DNA of 64,000 nucleotides from Nissolia schottii (lineage: Eukaryota > Streptophyta > Magnoliopsida > Fabales > Fabaceae). Made by a program: the position numbers and the translations under genes. Under the pieces are notes generated by a model. It searched no databases and was not told where the DNA came from. It was given only the letters and a program-made list of their open reading frames with translations. Location of the stretch: NCBI GenBank assembly GCA_003254905.1, contig QANU01016478.1, positions 397,853 through 461,852 of the forward strand, written 5' to 3'. Below, piece by piece: positions 12,061-20,699 of this stretch (positions are counted from its first letter, which is position 1; each line of letters begins with the position of its first letter).

Positions 12061-12490
12061 AGGCATATGTTTAATTTCAATGCATATTTGTGTAAAAATT
12101 CCATTTTTTTTGCTAGGTTCTAGTCCTTGCATTTAGGCTGATGTGATAGTTAACTTGGCTACGTGAAAGTCACAAGCCACATACAAGGCCATTAAACTCA
12201 AATATCCAACCCCTGATTTGACCCGCTTCATTAATGTTTTACCTGTGACCCATGACCCTAAATTAAAAAAATAATCATTATCATCATAAACCCTATCATC
12301 AATTCATCATCGTCATCACCCTCACCATTTCTCTCACCATCAGAGCCCTCATGCTCATTACTACCCTCATCCTCATCATTTTCTTTACTCTCACCTACAC
12401 CCTCTCTTAGCTCCCTCACTCAGGCGAACCCCATCATCATCACCACCCACACTTCTCTTCACTCACACTTACACCCTTCCACAACCTCAC

Positions 12491-13935
12491 TGATAAGTGT
12501 CGTATTTGCACAAAATTCAACAAGCAAAATGACACCTATCTGTATAAATTTTCATGAATTATCTAACTAAATTCCCCACTTTTGTAGAATTTATAATATA
12601 TTCTAAAGATGGATGCAAGCATATTAGTTAAAGAATAATCCCAGAAGAATGGAGCAAAGGGCAAAAGAGGCAAAAGAAGGAAAAAGTCATAATCAGGCGA
12701 GAGGCTGCTCAACGCCGAACGGACAAGAGCCGCTGATCGAGGTACCTAGGCTGCTCAACGGTCGTACCCACCGGAGCCATTTGCAGCCGCCCTGCAAAAC
12801 CTGATGCCGCACTGTAAAGACGGCGCCGCCCTGCAAAGTCGGCGTCGCCACCAACTAACAGCCGCCACATTTATTACGATAGCATGTAGTCGCCGGAAAA
12901 GACCAAACCGCTCAGCGGAAGGACCATTTTCGCTCAGCGGTGACACCTAAATCGCTCAGCGGAAGGACCCTAACCGCTCAGCGGTGACCTCAAATTTTGC
13001 CTATAAATAGGAAGGCCGAGCCATTCATTTAAAAACATCCTTTCTCCCATCAAGAATTCATTCTTTCACATTTTCTCTTATACTTCAAAGCTTAGGATAG
13101 TTTAGCAACAAAGAGGAGGCCGGTGAAGGAGCCAGGAGTGATTGAGGAAACACGACGGTCGTTGTCATGACAGCGTGAGAACGTGTCATGGTAAGCGTCC
13201 ATCACCTTACCTCTGAGATTCTCTTGTAAGATGGATTTCTAATCCTCTTGTTGTTGGAATTTTGATAAATATTGTAGTATGATTGTATCCATGTAACTTT
13301 TGCATTATGAATTTATCAGTTTCTATGATTTGCTTGAATGATTTTACACTTAATGCTTGTTTTAGCTTACCTACCTAAAGCATGATTTTAAACTGCTTGA
13401 TTGCGCGTGAGAGCGGCATCATAAGTTGGAACTAAAGCAATTCATCTAATTCTTGGTTGCCGTAACTGGAATAAAGGATTATCCGTTTTAACATCTGGAA
13501 TAACGCTGGTGTACTTTGTTAAGTTTGTGTGCGAAAGTGACAGCTTAATAAAGGAAACCTGATGATCTTTTCATGCGCGAGAGCGATGAACAAGTTAAGA
13601 ACTGGTAGCGGGCAATCAATGAAATGATAATTCTGTTGTACTAAGTAAATGAATGCATGAAACTATAATAGGTTTCAATTCCCAACAAGCTTCTGGATCT
13701 ACCTCTGACTTGTTGCCTATTTATCTTTTATGTTCTTTACTTATTTATCTAAATATCAAATCAATTTACCAATCCTTCACTTTATTGTTTAATTAACAAA
13801 CTCAAGAACGGTATTTTTTCAACTCCCTGTGGATACGACTATACCCGACTATACTGCAATTGGATCCCTTGAGGATCTGAAAGCTGTAAAGAAGGATATA
13901 TTATTAAACGACGAGAGTGTAAAAAGCTTTCAACA
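12491..13935. mobile_element. Solo LTR, 1445 bp (Ty3/gypsy-like)
   Basis: The segment begins TGATAAGTGTCGTATT and ends GCTTTCAACA. It is flanked by the identical 5-bp words CTCAC at 12486-12490 and 13936-13940, the expected target-site duplication. TG...CA ends, a TATA-like CCTATAAATAGG at about 13001 that fits an LTR promoter, and no internal gag or pol make it a single LTR left by recombination between the two LTRs of a full element. The part before the 3' end contains CCCTGTGGATACGAC, similar to words seen in plant gypsy LTRs, so a Tat/Ogre or Athila relative is likely but not proven. The TATA points to plus-strand orientation. GCTCAGCGG is repeated four times in the U3 part (12910-12985). 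Confidence 0.88.
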
Positions 13936-13940
13936 CTCAC

Positions 13941-14867
13941 CACCAATTCACTCATTGACACAAAAACATCTAGATCATGGAGTGATGAGGGGTGGGCCAT
14001 GGTGGACGTCAACAAAGTAGATCTAAGAGGAGGATCATTATTTAGTTCACGGGGATGGTGAGACTACCTCCATTGTTGACTCTTGCTTCGACCCACTCTA
14101 GTTTGTCATCTCTCTGACCGGTGGCTATGGTTGTGGACAACTTCTCTTTCCTCCGCGGCATCAACTATCATCGTCGCGACAACAACGATTTGCCACTAGC
14201 AAATGGTGGTCAATACATGACGCCTTCTCTACTTGTTTTTCTGTATTTTTTTTCCAATTTTGTGTGTTGTTGTTGATTTTAGACCTGAATACTGTAGGTG
14301 GTAGAATGTTGAAGGAGGGTTGATGACGATGATGGGTTGCAAATTTGGGGATTTGGGAATTATGATGTTGTTGTTTGATTTTGATGATGGTGTTGGTTGT
14401 TTGAGGTTGGGGTTTGGTTGTAGTGGTGGGCGGTGACGAGTTGGGTTGTTGTTGTTGGTGGTGGTGATAGTGGTGTGGTGGTGGCAGGTTGATAGTAACA
14501 GTGGTGGTGACATGTTGTTATTATTGGTGGTTATGGGGTGCAGGTTGCGGTGGTGGTAAGTTTTGGTTTTTCTTTTTGGTAATTTTTTTTTTGGTTTTCG
14601 TGGTGGTAAAGGCAACGGATGGAGGTGGTAATGGGTGGCGGTGAGGATAAAGAGAAGGGGAAGGGGGTGGATCATGGGTGGTGGTCGGTGCAGTGAGGAG
14701 AAGGGTCGACAGCGAGTTAGATGTGGGTCGGGGAAAGCCATGGTGGTGAGGTAGGGGAAAGGGGGAACATGGAGAGGGCGGGAGGGGACGAGAGAGTTGA
14801 TTTTATTTTATATTTTTAATTCAATTTGGGTCAAATTTGGGTGGGTTGGTTTGAATAATGGGTCAAT
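13941..14867. other. Low-complexity interior of the non-autonomous element
   Basis: A G/T-rich plus strand (GGTGGTGG, TTGTTGTTG runs) between the solo LTR and the right terminal repeat. A 170-codon minus-strand frame exists at 14229-14741, but its product is a proline, histidine, threonine and asparagine low-complexity chain and is not supported as a gene. Confidence 0.5.
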
Positions 14868-15015
14868 TGTGTTTTCCACGTGAATAAATTAACTATTACC
14901 TTAGCAGTTAATGACTCAAATGGATGATGGAGATTAAAACCTAACAATTTTTTTTATGATGAACGATTTTCTAATGAAAAATTTATGAGGAATAAAAAAC
15001 AAATTTGCAATTTAT

Positions 15016-15580
15016 AAGCATAGTTATTAAACTCGGTCCAATGATTGACTCGACCGTTCTATCGTGTCATTGATTCAACCAATGAATCACTAAATCACTC
15101 ATTGACTTGAATTTAAATAAATAAATATATAAAAATATAATTTAATTCCATTAAATAGATATTATGTACAATTACGGGACTAATACTCACAATGGCTGCC
15201 TTACTTATGAAATTGGCATGGGTGCGAGTCAATTGCAAGTGCGATCCAACCTAAGAACTGATCCATCCCATGGTTAGATTACTGAATTTATGAAGGATTA
15301 AAAACTGAATTAACAAAAAATTAATCTCATAAAACTACCTTATTATATATTTATAAAAAGAAAATATAATTATATAAAATACAACAACATAGGGAACGAC
15401 AATATAAAGAAATTAGTTAATTTAATTTTGACTCGTTAATTTTAGTCATATTATGTCAATCGTTAACATGAACTTATGTGTTAGTATGATTTACAATGGG
15501 CAAGATAAATAAACAATTAAAAATGAAAAAAAAAAAAGAGTTAATTATTGGAAGAGAGAGAGGGGGGGGGGGACCAGACA
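15016..15580. other. Intergenic stretch upstream of the F-box cluster
   Basis: AT-rich sequence without a credible gene. A G-homopolymer (about 10 G) sits at 15562. It precedes the conserved promoter block at 15581. Confidence 0.5.
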
Positions 15581-15603
15581 AAAAGCGCCGGCCACATTCA
15601 TTC
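15581..15603 (+). promoter_or_regulatory. Conserved upstream block of F-box gene 1
   Basis: AAAGCGCCGGCCACATTC, followed by ATTCA, is shared almost exactly with the block upstream of F-box gene 2 (17553-17575), and its core GCCGGCCA with the one upstream of gene 3 (19457-19471). It lies about 110 bases before the ATG. The retained core suggests a common promoter or leader element. The factor that binds it is unknown. Confidence 0.5.
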
Positions 15604-15712
15604 ATCGCGCTTGTCGCCGGAGAACAACACTGCATTTCCATTTCCATAAGTAGAGCACTTTTACTTAAAAGTTGATAAGTTGGTAGTTGCTCCGTGATCG
15701 AATCCAATTGAG

Positions 15713-16837
15713 ATGGCCACTGCCGCTGATGATGATAAGAGAGCAAAAGCGGAGTGCTCAACTCTCCCCAAAGAACTGTGGCCACTCATAGCCAAACACC
15801 TCAACAGTACCATCGACCCCCTCCGATTCCGCAGCACCTGCTCCACGTGGCGCTCCGCCGTCCCTCTCCCTCATCCTTCCTCACAATCCCTCTTCCCTCC
15901 ACAGATCCTCATCCCTCACGCCAACTTCACCCTCCTTCAAACCACAATCTACCGCCTCCAACCGTCAACGACTTCAACTCCTTCCGATTCCTCCTCCAAA
16001 GGCTGGATCATCGTGGTTGGCGGTTCAAAACACTTCCCTCTCCGCCTCCTAAGCCCTCTCACAAACTCCCCGCTCCACCTCACCCACCCGGCCCACTCTT
16101 CCCCAAAGCCCCTGAACCTCATCCACTTCCGCTTCGTCGAGCTAATCCACTCGTTCGCTCTCCAACGCGACCCTCGGGCCGAAGACGAACGCGAGCTCGG
16201 CCCCTTCACGCCCGTCCCCGAAGTCCTGAAAGTAATCCTCCTCCCCAATTCGAAACCCGGTGGGGCCCGCACGGTCTTCGCGCTCTACAGGGACGGGAAT
16301 CTGCGCGTTTCCAAGATCGGAGACCAAAATTGGACGGTTCTTCCGAATAACGGCTCTTGTGTTGATGACGTCATCGTTCGCATGGGTCAGCTCTACGCCG
16401 TGGACAAGATGGGAACCATTTCGTGGATTGACTGCTCGTCCCTGAAGCTGGTTCAGTTCTCTCCCATGCTTTGCGGTTTCGGGAAGAAGAAGCACTTGGT
16501 GGAGTGTGGCGGGAGCCTCTATGTGGTTGACACGTACATTGAAGGGGACCACAATCACCCGCTGGGGATGTACTGGGAGGTGGTTGACGTAAAGGTTTAC
16601 AGGCTTGACGAGGAGTGGGGGAAGTGGTGTGATGTGAAGAATTTGGGCGACTCTGCCTTTGTTTTGGGTAAGGACTCTAATTTCGCCCTGTCTTCGAGGG
16701 GCTACTATGGTTGCGGAGGGAATTGCGTCTACTTCTACTCTGGAGGCAGGCCTTGTGCTTTCAGTTTGGAGAATTCGGAGTTGAAGTCTGCAACCCTCTT
16801 TTGGCCCTGCCCATCTTTGTTCAATCACAAGCCCTAG
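15713..16837 (+). CDS. SKIP23-like F-box protein with DUF295 domain, copy 1
   Basis: An intronless gene of 374 codons. The N-terminus has the F-box at about residues 18-56 (STLPKELWPLIAKHLNST, then RFRSTCSTWRSAVP), which would bind a SKP1 (ASK) adaptor in an SCF ubiquitin ligase. The rest is the DUF295/KIB-type region, with KKHLVECGGSLYVVDTYI near residue 261, VYRLDEEWGKW and AFVLGKDSNFALSSRGYYG near 325, and the closing FWPCPSLF. Length and architecture match plant F-box proteins annotated SKIP23-like. The first ATG of the frame is used; it lies 21 codons before the F-box core. It heads a tandem array of five related loci, and its GC-rich codon use contrasts with the AT-rich flanks. The substrate is unknown. 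Confidence 0.9.
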   Translation: MATAADDDKRAKAECSTLPKELWPLIAKHLNSTIDPLRFRSTCSTWRSAVPLPHPSSQSLFPPQILIPHANFTLLQTTIYRLQPSTTSTPSDSSSKGWIIVVGGSKHFPLRLLSPLTNSPLHLTHPAHSSPKPLNLIHFRFVELIHSFALQRDPRAEDERELGPFTPVPEVLKVILLPNSKPGGARTVFALYRDGNLRVSKIGDQNWTVLPNNGSCVDDVIVRMGQLYAVDKMGTISWIDCSSLKLVQFSPMLCGFGKKKHLVECGGSLYVVDTYIEGDHNHPLGMYWEVVDVKVYRLDEEWGKWCDVKNLGDSAFVLGKDSNFALSSRGYYGCGGNCVYFYSGGRPCAFSLENSELKSATLFWPCPSLFNHKP

Positions 16838-17552
16838 TTTGTGGTTTTGAACGTGCTAGCTACGTAAGGGGGGTGGGCTTGGTGAACCAATGAAACAAGT
16901 TAGGACTGTTTGCTGTTCTTTTTCTTCAAATTTTCCATTGTTTAAGCAAAGTCAACCAGGTTCAAGCACAGATGGGAGTGCTGCATCATCAAACTTTTTG
17001 CTCTGTATGGGGAGAAAGTGCCACTGCAAAAAAAAAAAAACACTGATGCTGGAATTTCGAGGTAGCTGCCTGATCTGGTGTCATTATGCTTACGCGGGAT
17101 TATTCGAATAGAATTTATTAGGGTGTTGGAAATTTAATGGTTTAGCATCAATCTGATCAAATCTCTAGTAGTAGTAGTAGTAGTAGTATATCCTTAAGAA
17201 TTTATTAGTAGTAGTATATCCCAAGATACTTTTGTTGTATTTACCCAACAATGGAAGAGAAATTATAAATAAAAAAGTGACTATGGTATGCAGAGATGTG
17301 TATTTTTTTCAAGAATGCTAAAGCTTGTTGTGTATCTTTCTTTCTAATCTGAATTCCGCCCACATGTTTTGAAATTGAAGTTGTGGCAATTTCTAAAGCA
17401 AAAGCAAACCCCGTTTTTAACAAATTTATTTAATATTATGTAAACCACAATTCATGCAATTGTGAATAAGATTTTAAATTAAGACAACTTGTAAATTGCT
17501 TATTAGGATAATACAACTAACGCTATTATTATGCTAACTATACAAGTATTAC
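16838..17552. other. 3' flank of F-box gene 1, part of the duplicated unit
   Basis: The part at 16975-17170 (CATCAAACTTTTTGCTCTG, then GGTAGCTG, then AATTTAATGGTTTAGCATCA) is repeated at 21945-22085, and weakly at 25596-25700, downstream of other members of the cluster. It includes a (TAG)n run at 17168-17188. No gene is seen here. Confidence 0.6.
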
Positions 17553-17575
17553 AAAGCGCCGGCCACATTCATTCA
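17553..17575 (+). promoter_or_regulatory. Conserved upstream block of F-box gene 2
   Basis: AAAGCGCCGGCCACATTC plus ATTCA, identical to the block ahead of gene 1, about 65 bases before the chosen ATG. Confidence 0.5.
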
Positions 17576-17638
17576 CATTGCTGCATTTACAATTGCATTT
17601 CGCAAATGCAACAAGGTTACTTGTTGTCTCTAGTTGAT

Positions 17639-18772
17639 ATGGCTACCACTACTGATGATGACAAGAGCGTGGAAGTTGTGTGGTCAACGCTCCCCCAAGA
17701 GCTATGGCCCCTCATAACCAACCGCCTGGACGCCACCATCGACATCCTCCGTTTCCGCGGGGCCTGCTCCACGTGGCGCTCCGCGGTCCCTCTCCCTCCT
17801 CCTTCCACAAAATCCCTCTTCCCCCAACAGATTCTGATCCCTCACGGCAACTTCACACTCACCCAAACCAAAATCTACCGCGTAACTCCTCATCACTCTT
17901 CTTCTTCCAAAAAAGGGTGGATCATCATGGTTGGCGATTCCAAGTCTCTTCCGCTTCTCCTCTTAGACCCTTTCACCAACTTCCCCATCTCTCGAGCACG
18001 GCGGTATGGCACCCCAAAGCTGTTGAATCTCATGGACTTCCACTTCGTTGACCTTTTCGAAGCGTACTCTCTCCACTCACACGATCAGCTGAGCGAGTTC
18101 ATGCCTGTTCCCGACGTCCTCAAGGTAATCCTGCCCCCCGTTTCGAGCTCACCATCTTCCGGCGGGGCCCGCGTGGTCTTGGCGCTCTACAACGACGGGA
18201 AGTTGCGTGTCTCCGAAATCGGAGACAGCAAAAACTGGAGGACTCTGGTCCTTGATGAGGGGAGCGGGAGCAACTCTAGTTTCGATGACATGATCGTCCA
18301 CAGGGGTCAGCTCTATGCTGTGGACAAGCAGGGCAATGTTGTGTGGGTGGATTGTTGGTCCCTGAAGGTGGTGGTTCAGTTCTCTCCCGCCCTTTGCGGG
18401 TTTGGCGGGAAGAAGCACTTGGTGGAGTGTGACGGGAGCCTCTATGTGGTCGACATTTATGTTGAAGGGGACACCAGCAGCCCCATGGGAATGTACTGGG
18501 AGGAGGTTGATGTCAATGTTCACAGGCTTGACGAGGAATTGGGGAAGTGGTTAGAAGTGAAGGACTTGGGGGATGCTGCTTTTGTTTTGGGTAAGGACTC
18601 TAATTTTGCCATCTCTTCTCGAGATTACTACGGTTGTGAAGGGAATGCCGTCTACTTCTACTCTGGAGGCAGGCCTTGTGCTTTCAACTTGGAGAATTCG
18701 AAGTACAAGTCTCCTAAACTCTTTTGCCCCTGCCCGTCTTTGTTTGAGGATTTTCAACATTCTATACATTAA
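17639..18772 (+). CDS. SKIP23-like F-box protein with DUF295 domain, copy 2
   Basis: An intronless gene of 377 codons from the ATG at 17639 (MATTTDDDKSVEVVWSTLPQ). The open frame extends upstream to 17531, but that start lies ahead of the conserved leader block and the added 36 residues have no counterpart in copies 1 and 3. The F-box covers about residues 16-54 (TLPQELWPLITNRLDATI, FRGACSTWRSAVP). The DUF295 region ends with KHLVECDGSLYVVDIYVEGD, VHRLDEELGKWLEVKDLG, GKDSNFAISSRDYYGCEGN and PCPSLF. It should serve as a substrate adaptor of an SCF ubiquitin ligase, like its neighbours, with an unknown target. It is the closest paralogue of copy 1 by eye, and the array arose by local duplication. 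Confidence 0.9.
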   Translation: MATTTDDDKSVEVVWSTLPQELWPLITNRLDATIDILRFRGACSTWRSAVPLPPPSTKSLFPQQILIPHGNFTLTQTKIYRVTPHHSSSSKKGWIIMVGDSKSLPLLLLDPFTNFPISRARRYGTPKLLNLMDFHFVDLFEAYSLHSHDQLSEFMPVPDVLKVILPPVSSSPSSGGARVVLALYNDGKLRVSEIGDSKNWRTLVLDEGSGSNSSFDDMIVHRGQLYAVDKQGNVVWVDCWSLKVVVQFSPALCGFGGKKHLVECDGSLYVVDIYVEGDTSSPMGMYWEEVDVNVHRLDEELGKWLEVKDLGDAAFVLGKDSNFAISSRDYYGCEGNAVYFYSGGRPCAFNLENSKYKSPKLFCPCPSLFEDFQHSIH

Positions 18773-19456
18773 TTTAGGTATGTATTACGTAAGCGGGCAG
18801 AGCAGTGGGTGTGTATACTGAATTGCATTCGACCCTGTTTGTGTGGGTGGGGTTTGTGCGAATGACTTTTAAGATACATGTAATGTAAATTAGTGTAGTA
18901 AGTGTGAAATGCTATTGTAATTGTACAGTTATTGTTTTATGTAATGCTACTTTTTCTTCTTTAGACAAGTTCTCCATTTTCACTAATTTTGCAACCCCCG
19001 AAATAATACAGGCAGTGATGTTTCCACCAAGCTTAACACAATAAAACTAGTCAATCTTTTTTCTTGCTTGAGTAATAATTATGCATGTTGAATTGCGATG
19101 CATTCTGTTTTGTATACCGTTTTCATGAAGAAAAAAACGTTGATGTTTATTGATAGAGACTTAAGTTGACCGCCTATAATGATCCCGATCCATGTCTTCA
19201 ACCATTTCCTCCACTTCACTTTATTAGCCAGTTAAACATGTCCTAATAGCTAGTTTTACTAAGTTTAACTTGTCAAGTAATTTATAAGAAAAAAAAGAAG
19301 AAGAAAAACATTACATGAAAATTAGCAGATCCGTTTCCTTTTCCGTTCTCTCCCTTTCCAATCAAATAACGCCATCTGTTTTCGTATCCAATTCGTGATA
19401 TTCGTTTTCTTAGTAACGAAGTCTCGCTACTCACTGGACACCGTGAGGTAAGTCAG
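18773..19456. other. Spacer between F-box genes 2 and 3
   Basis: No gene seen. The stretch 19073-19112 (TTATGCATGTTGAATTGC, then GCATTCTGTTTT) recurs at 25736-25773 downstream of the last F-box relic, another trace of segmental duplication. Confidence 0.5.
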
Positions 19457-19471
19457 AAAAAGTGCCGGCCA
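19457..19471 (+). promoter_or_regulatory. Conserved upstream core of F-box gene 3
   Basis: AAAAAGTGCCGGCCA, sharing AAAG-GCCGGCCA with the blocks before genes 1 and 2, about 140 bases before the ATG. Confidence 0.4.
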
Positions 19472-19610
19472 AATAAAGCATCTTGTTTGTGCTGTGGAGG
19501 AGGCTGACTCACTAATCACTATCACTGAGAGAATTGCATTCGCAGAAAAAGTTGAGCATTCAAGGTTGGGCTTTCTGAATCATCGCCAATTCGATCAAAG
19601 TTGAACAATA

Positions 19611-20699
19611 ATGGATGGCGCTGGCGAGAAGAGAGTTGAGGTGAATTGGTCAAGTCTTCTGCCGAAGGAGCTGTGGGCCCACATAGCCAAACACCTCAAC
19701 AGCACCCTGGGCATCCTCCGGTTCCGGAGCACGTGCAGCACGTGGCGGTCCCTCGCCCCTCCCCCTCCTCGGCCTTGCTCAAAATCCCTCTTCCCTCCGC
19801 AGATCACCATCCCTCACGGCAACTTCACACTCGTACAAACCAAAATCTACGGCCTTCAACCATGTTCAAGCACTCCCGATTCCTGTTACAAAGGCACGAT
19901 CATCATGGTTGGAGACTCCAAGCGCTTCCCTCTTCGCCTCTTAGATCCATTCACAAACTCCCCCGTCTCACAGAAACCCCGACCCCGAAAGTGGTTCAAT
20001 CTGATGGACTTCCGGTTCGTCGAGTTAGCCGAAGCCTACTCTCTGAACTCAGAGGAAGGCCCTCAAGTCCTCAAAGCAATCGTCTTCCCGGTATGCCCTG
20101 GCTCCGGTGGGGCCCGCTTGGTCTTCGCGCTCTACAAGGACGACGAGACGCTGCGTGTTTCCGAAATCGGATACGGAAATTGGCGGGTGCTGGTACTGGA
20201 TGATGATGATGGGAATTATCACTCTAGTTTTGATGACATGATCGTTCGCATGGGTCAGCTCTACGTTGTGGACAAGTGGGGAACCATTCTGTGGGTGGAT
20301 TGCTCCTCCCTGAAGCTGGTTCAGTTCTCTCCCACGCTGCGCGGCTTCGGGAAGAAGAAGCACTTGGTGGAGTGCGGCGGGAGCCTCTATGTGGTTGACA
20401 TGTACATCGAAGAGGAGCCCATTGGTCTCCGGGTTTACAGGCTTGATGAGGAGTGGGGGAGGTGGCTGGATGTGAAGAATTTGGGTCATCACGTTGTGTT
20501 TGTTTTGGGTAAGGACTCTAATTTCTCTCTCTCTGCTCGAGATTACTATGGCTGTGAAGGGAATTGCATTTACTTTTACTTTGGAGGAAAGGTTTGTGCT
20601 TTCAGCTTGACGACTAGCACGTTCAGCTCTCCTGACGTCTTTTGGCCCTGCCCTTCTCTGTTCGATCGCAAAAGAATCTTGTTTTTGTCCGAACCGTAG
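19611..20699 (+). CDS. SKIP23-like F-box protein with DUF295 domain, copy 3
   Basis: An intronless gene of 362 codons. The F-box is at about residues 14-52 (SLLPKELWAHIAKHLNST, FRSTCSTWRSLAP). The DUF295 signature follows: FDDMIVRMGQLYVVDKWG, KKHLVECGGSLYVVDMYI, VYRLDEEWGRWLDVKNLG, GKDSNFSLSARDYYGCEGN and FWPCPSLF. Compared with copy 1 it lacks about 10 residues in the middle and has a longer C-terminal tail (DRKRILFLSEP). The predicted role is a substrate receptor of an SCF ubiquitin ligase. A 259-codon frame on the opposite strand is a shadow created by GC-rich codon use. Confidence 0.9.
   Translation: MDGAGEKRVEVNWSSLLPKELWAHIAKHLNSTLGILRFRSTCSTWRSLAPPPPRPCSKSLFPPQITIPHGNFTLVQTKIYGLQPCSSTPDSCYKGTIIMVGDSKRFPLRLLDPFTNSPVSQKPRPRKWFNLMDFRFVELAEAYSLNSEEGPQVLKAIVFPVCPGSGGARLVFALYKDDETLRVSEIGYGNWRVLVLDDDDGNYHSSFDDMIVRMGQLYVVDKWGTILWVDCSSLKLVQFSPTLRGFGKKKHLVECGGSLYVVDMYIEEEPIGLRVYRLDEEWGRWLDVKNLGHHVVFVLGKDSNFSLSARDYYGCEGNCIYFYFGGKVCAFSLTTSTFSSPDVFWPCPSLFDRKRILFLSEP

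Larger units (their letters stand above)
3738..12102. mobile_element. Mutator-like element carrying a plant-mobile-domain gene and mudrA
   Basis: Borders were inferred from the interruption of a host repeat that is continuous in its inverted partner at 14.9 kb. The bases next to the borders, 3729-3737 and 12103-12111, are ATTTTTTTA and ATTTTTTTT, a 9-bp target duplication with one mismatch, the length typical of Mutator elements. The ends begin GGGCATTAACATGGATATG (left) and, read inward, GGAATTTTTACAC (right). A better-conserved inner inverted repeat pairs 3795-3870 with 11975-12045 (TTTACAAACGTGTAGGG against TTTACAAATGTATGGG, then paired GATTTCAGTA motifs). Inside lie, in order, a plus-strand mobile-domain pseudogene, an ATT microsatellite, a telomere-like array and a minus-strand transposase pseudogene. 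Both genes are full of stops, so the copy cannot move by itself. Confidence 0.75.
3665..15015. mobile_element. Non-autonomous inverted-repeat DNA element, split by later insertions
   Basis: The right end (14868-15015), read in reverse, matches the left end only if the left end is assembled from two pieces: 3665-3737 and 12103-12165. Shared blocks include CATAAATTTTTCATTAG, then a T-run, then TTGYTAGGTTYTARTC, GATAGTTAA or TAATAGTTAA, and CACGTG. The terminal inverted repeats are therefore about 110-150 bp. Two later insertions split the element: the Mutator-like element at 3738-12102 and a solo LTR at 12491-13935. What remains is about 1.5 kb of low-complexity sequence rich in CTCATC/GGTGGTG runs. 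It has no transposase, so the element is non-autonomous. The superfamily is not certain; long TIRs suggest Mutator-like. The outer borders are approximate. Confidence 0.6.

Noticed and set aside
14229..14741. 170-codon open frame on the minus strand
   Set aside because: The product is a low-complexity chain of proline, histidine, threonine and asparagine from GGTGGT-type repeats inside a non-autonomous element.
16142..16828. 228-codon minus-strand frame opposite F-box gene 1
   Set aside because: A shadow frame caused by GC-rich third positions. The plus-strand frame has clear F-box and DUF295 motifs and close paralogues.
17531..17638. Upstream extension of F-box gene 2
   Set aside because: The extra 36 codons cover the conserved leader block and have no counterpart in the other two genes.
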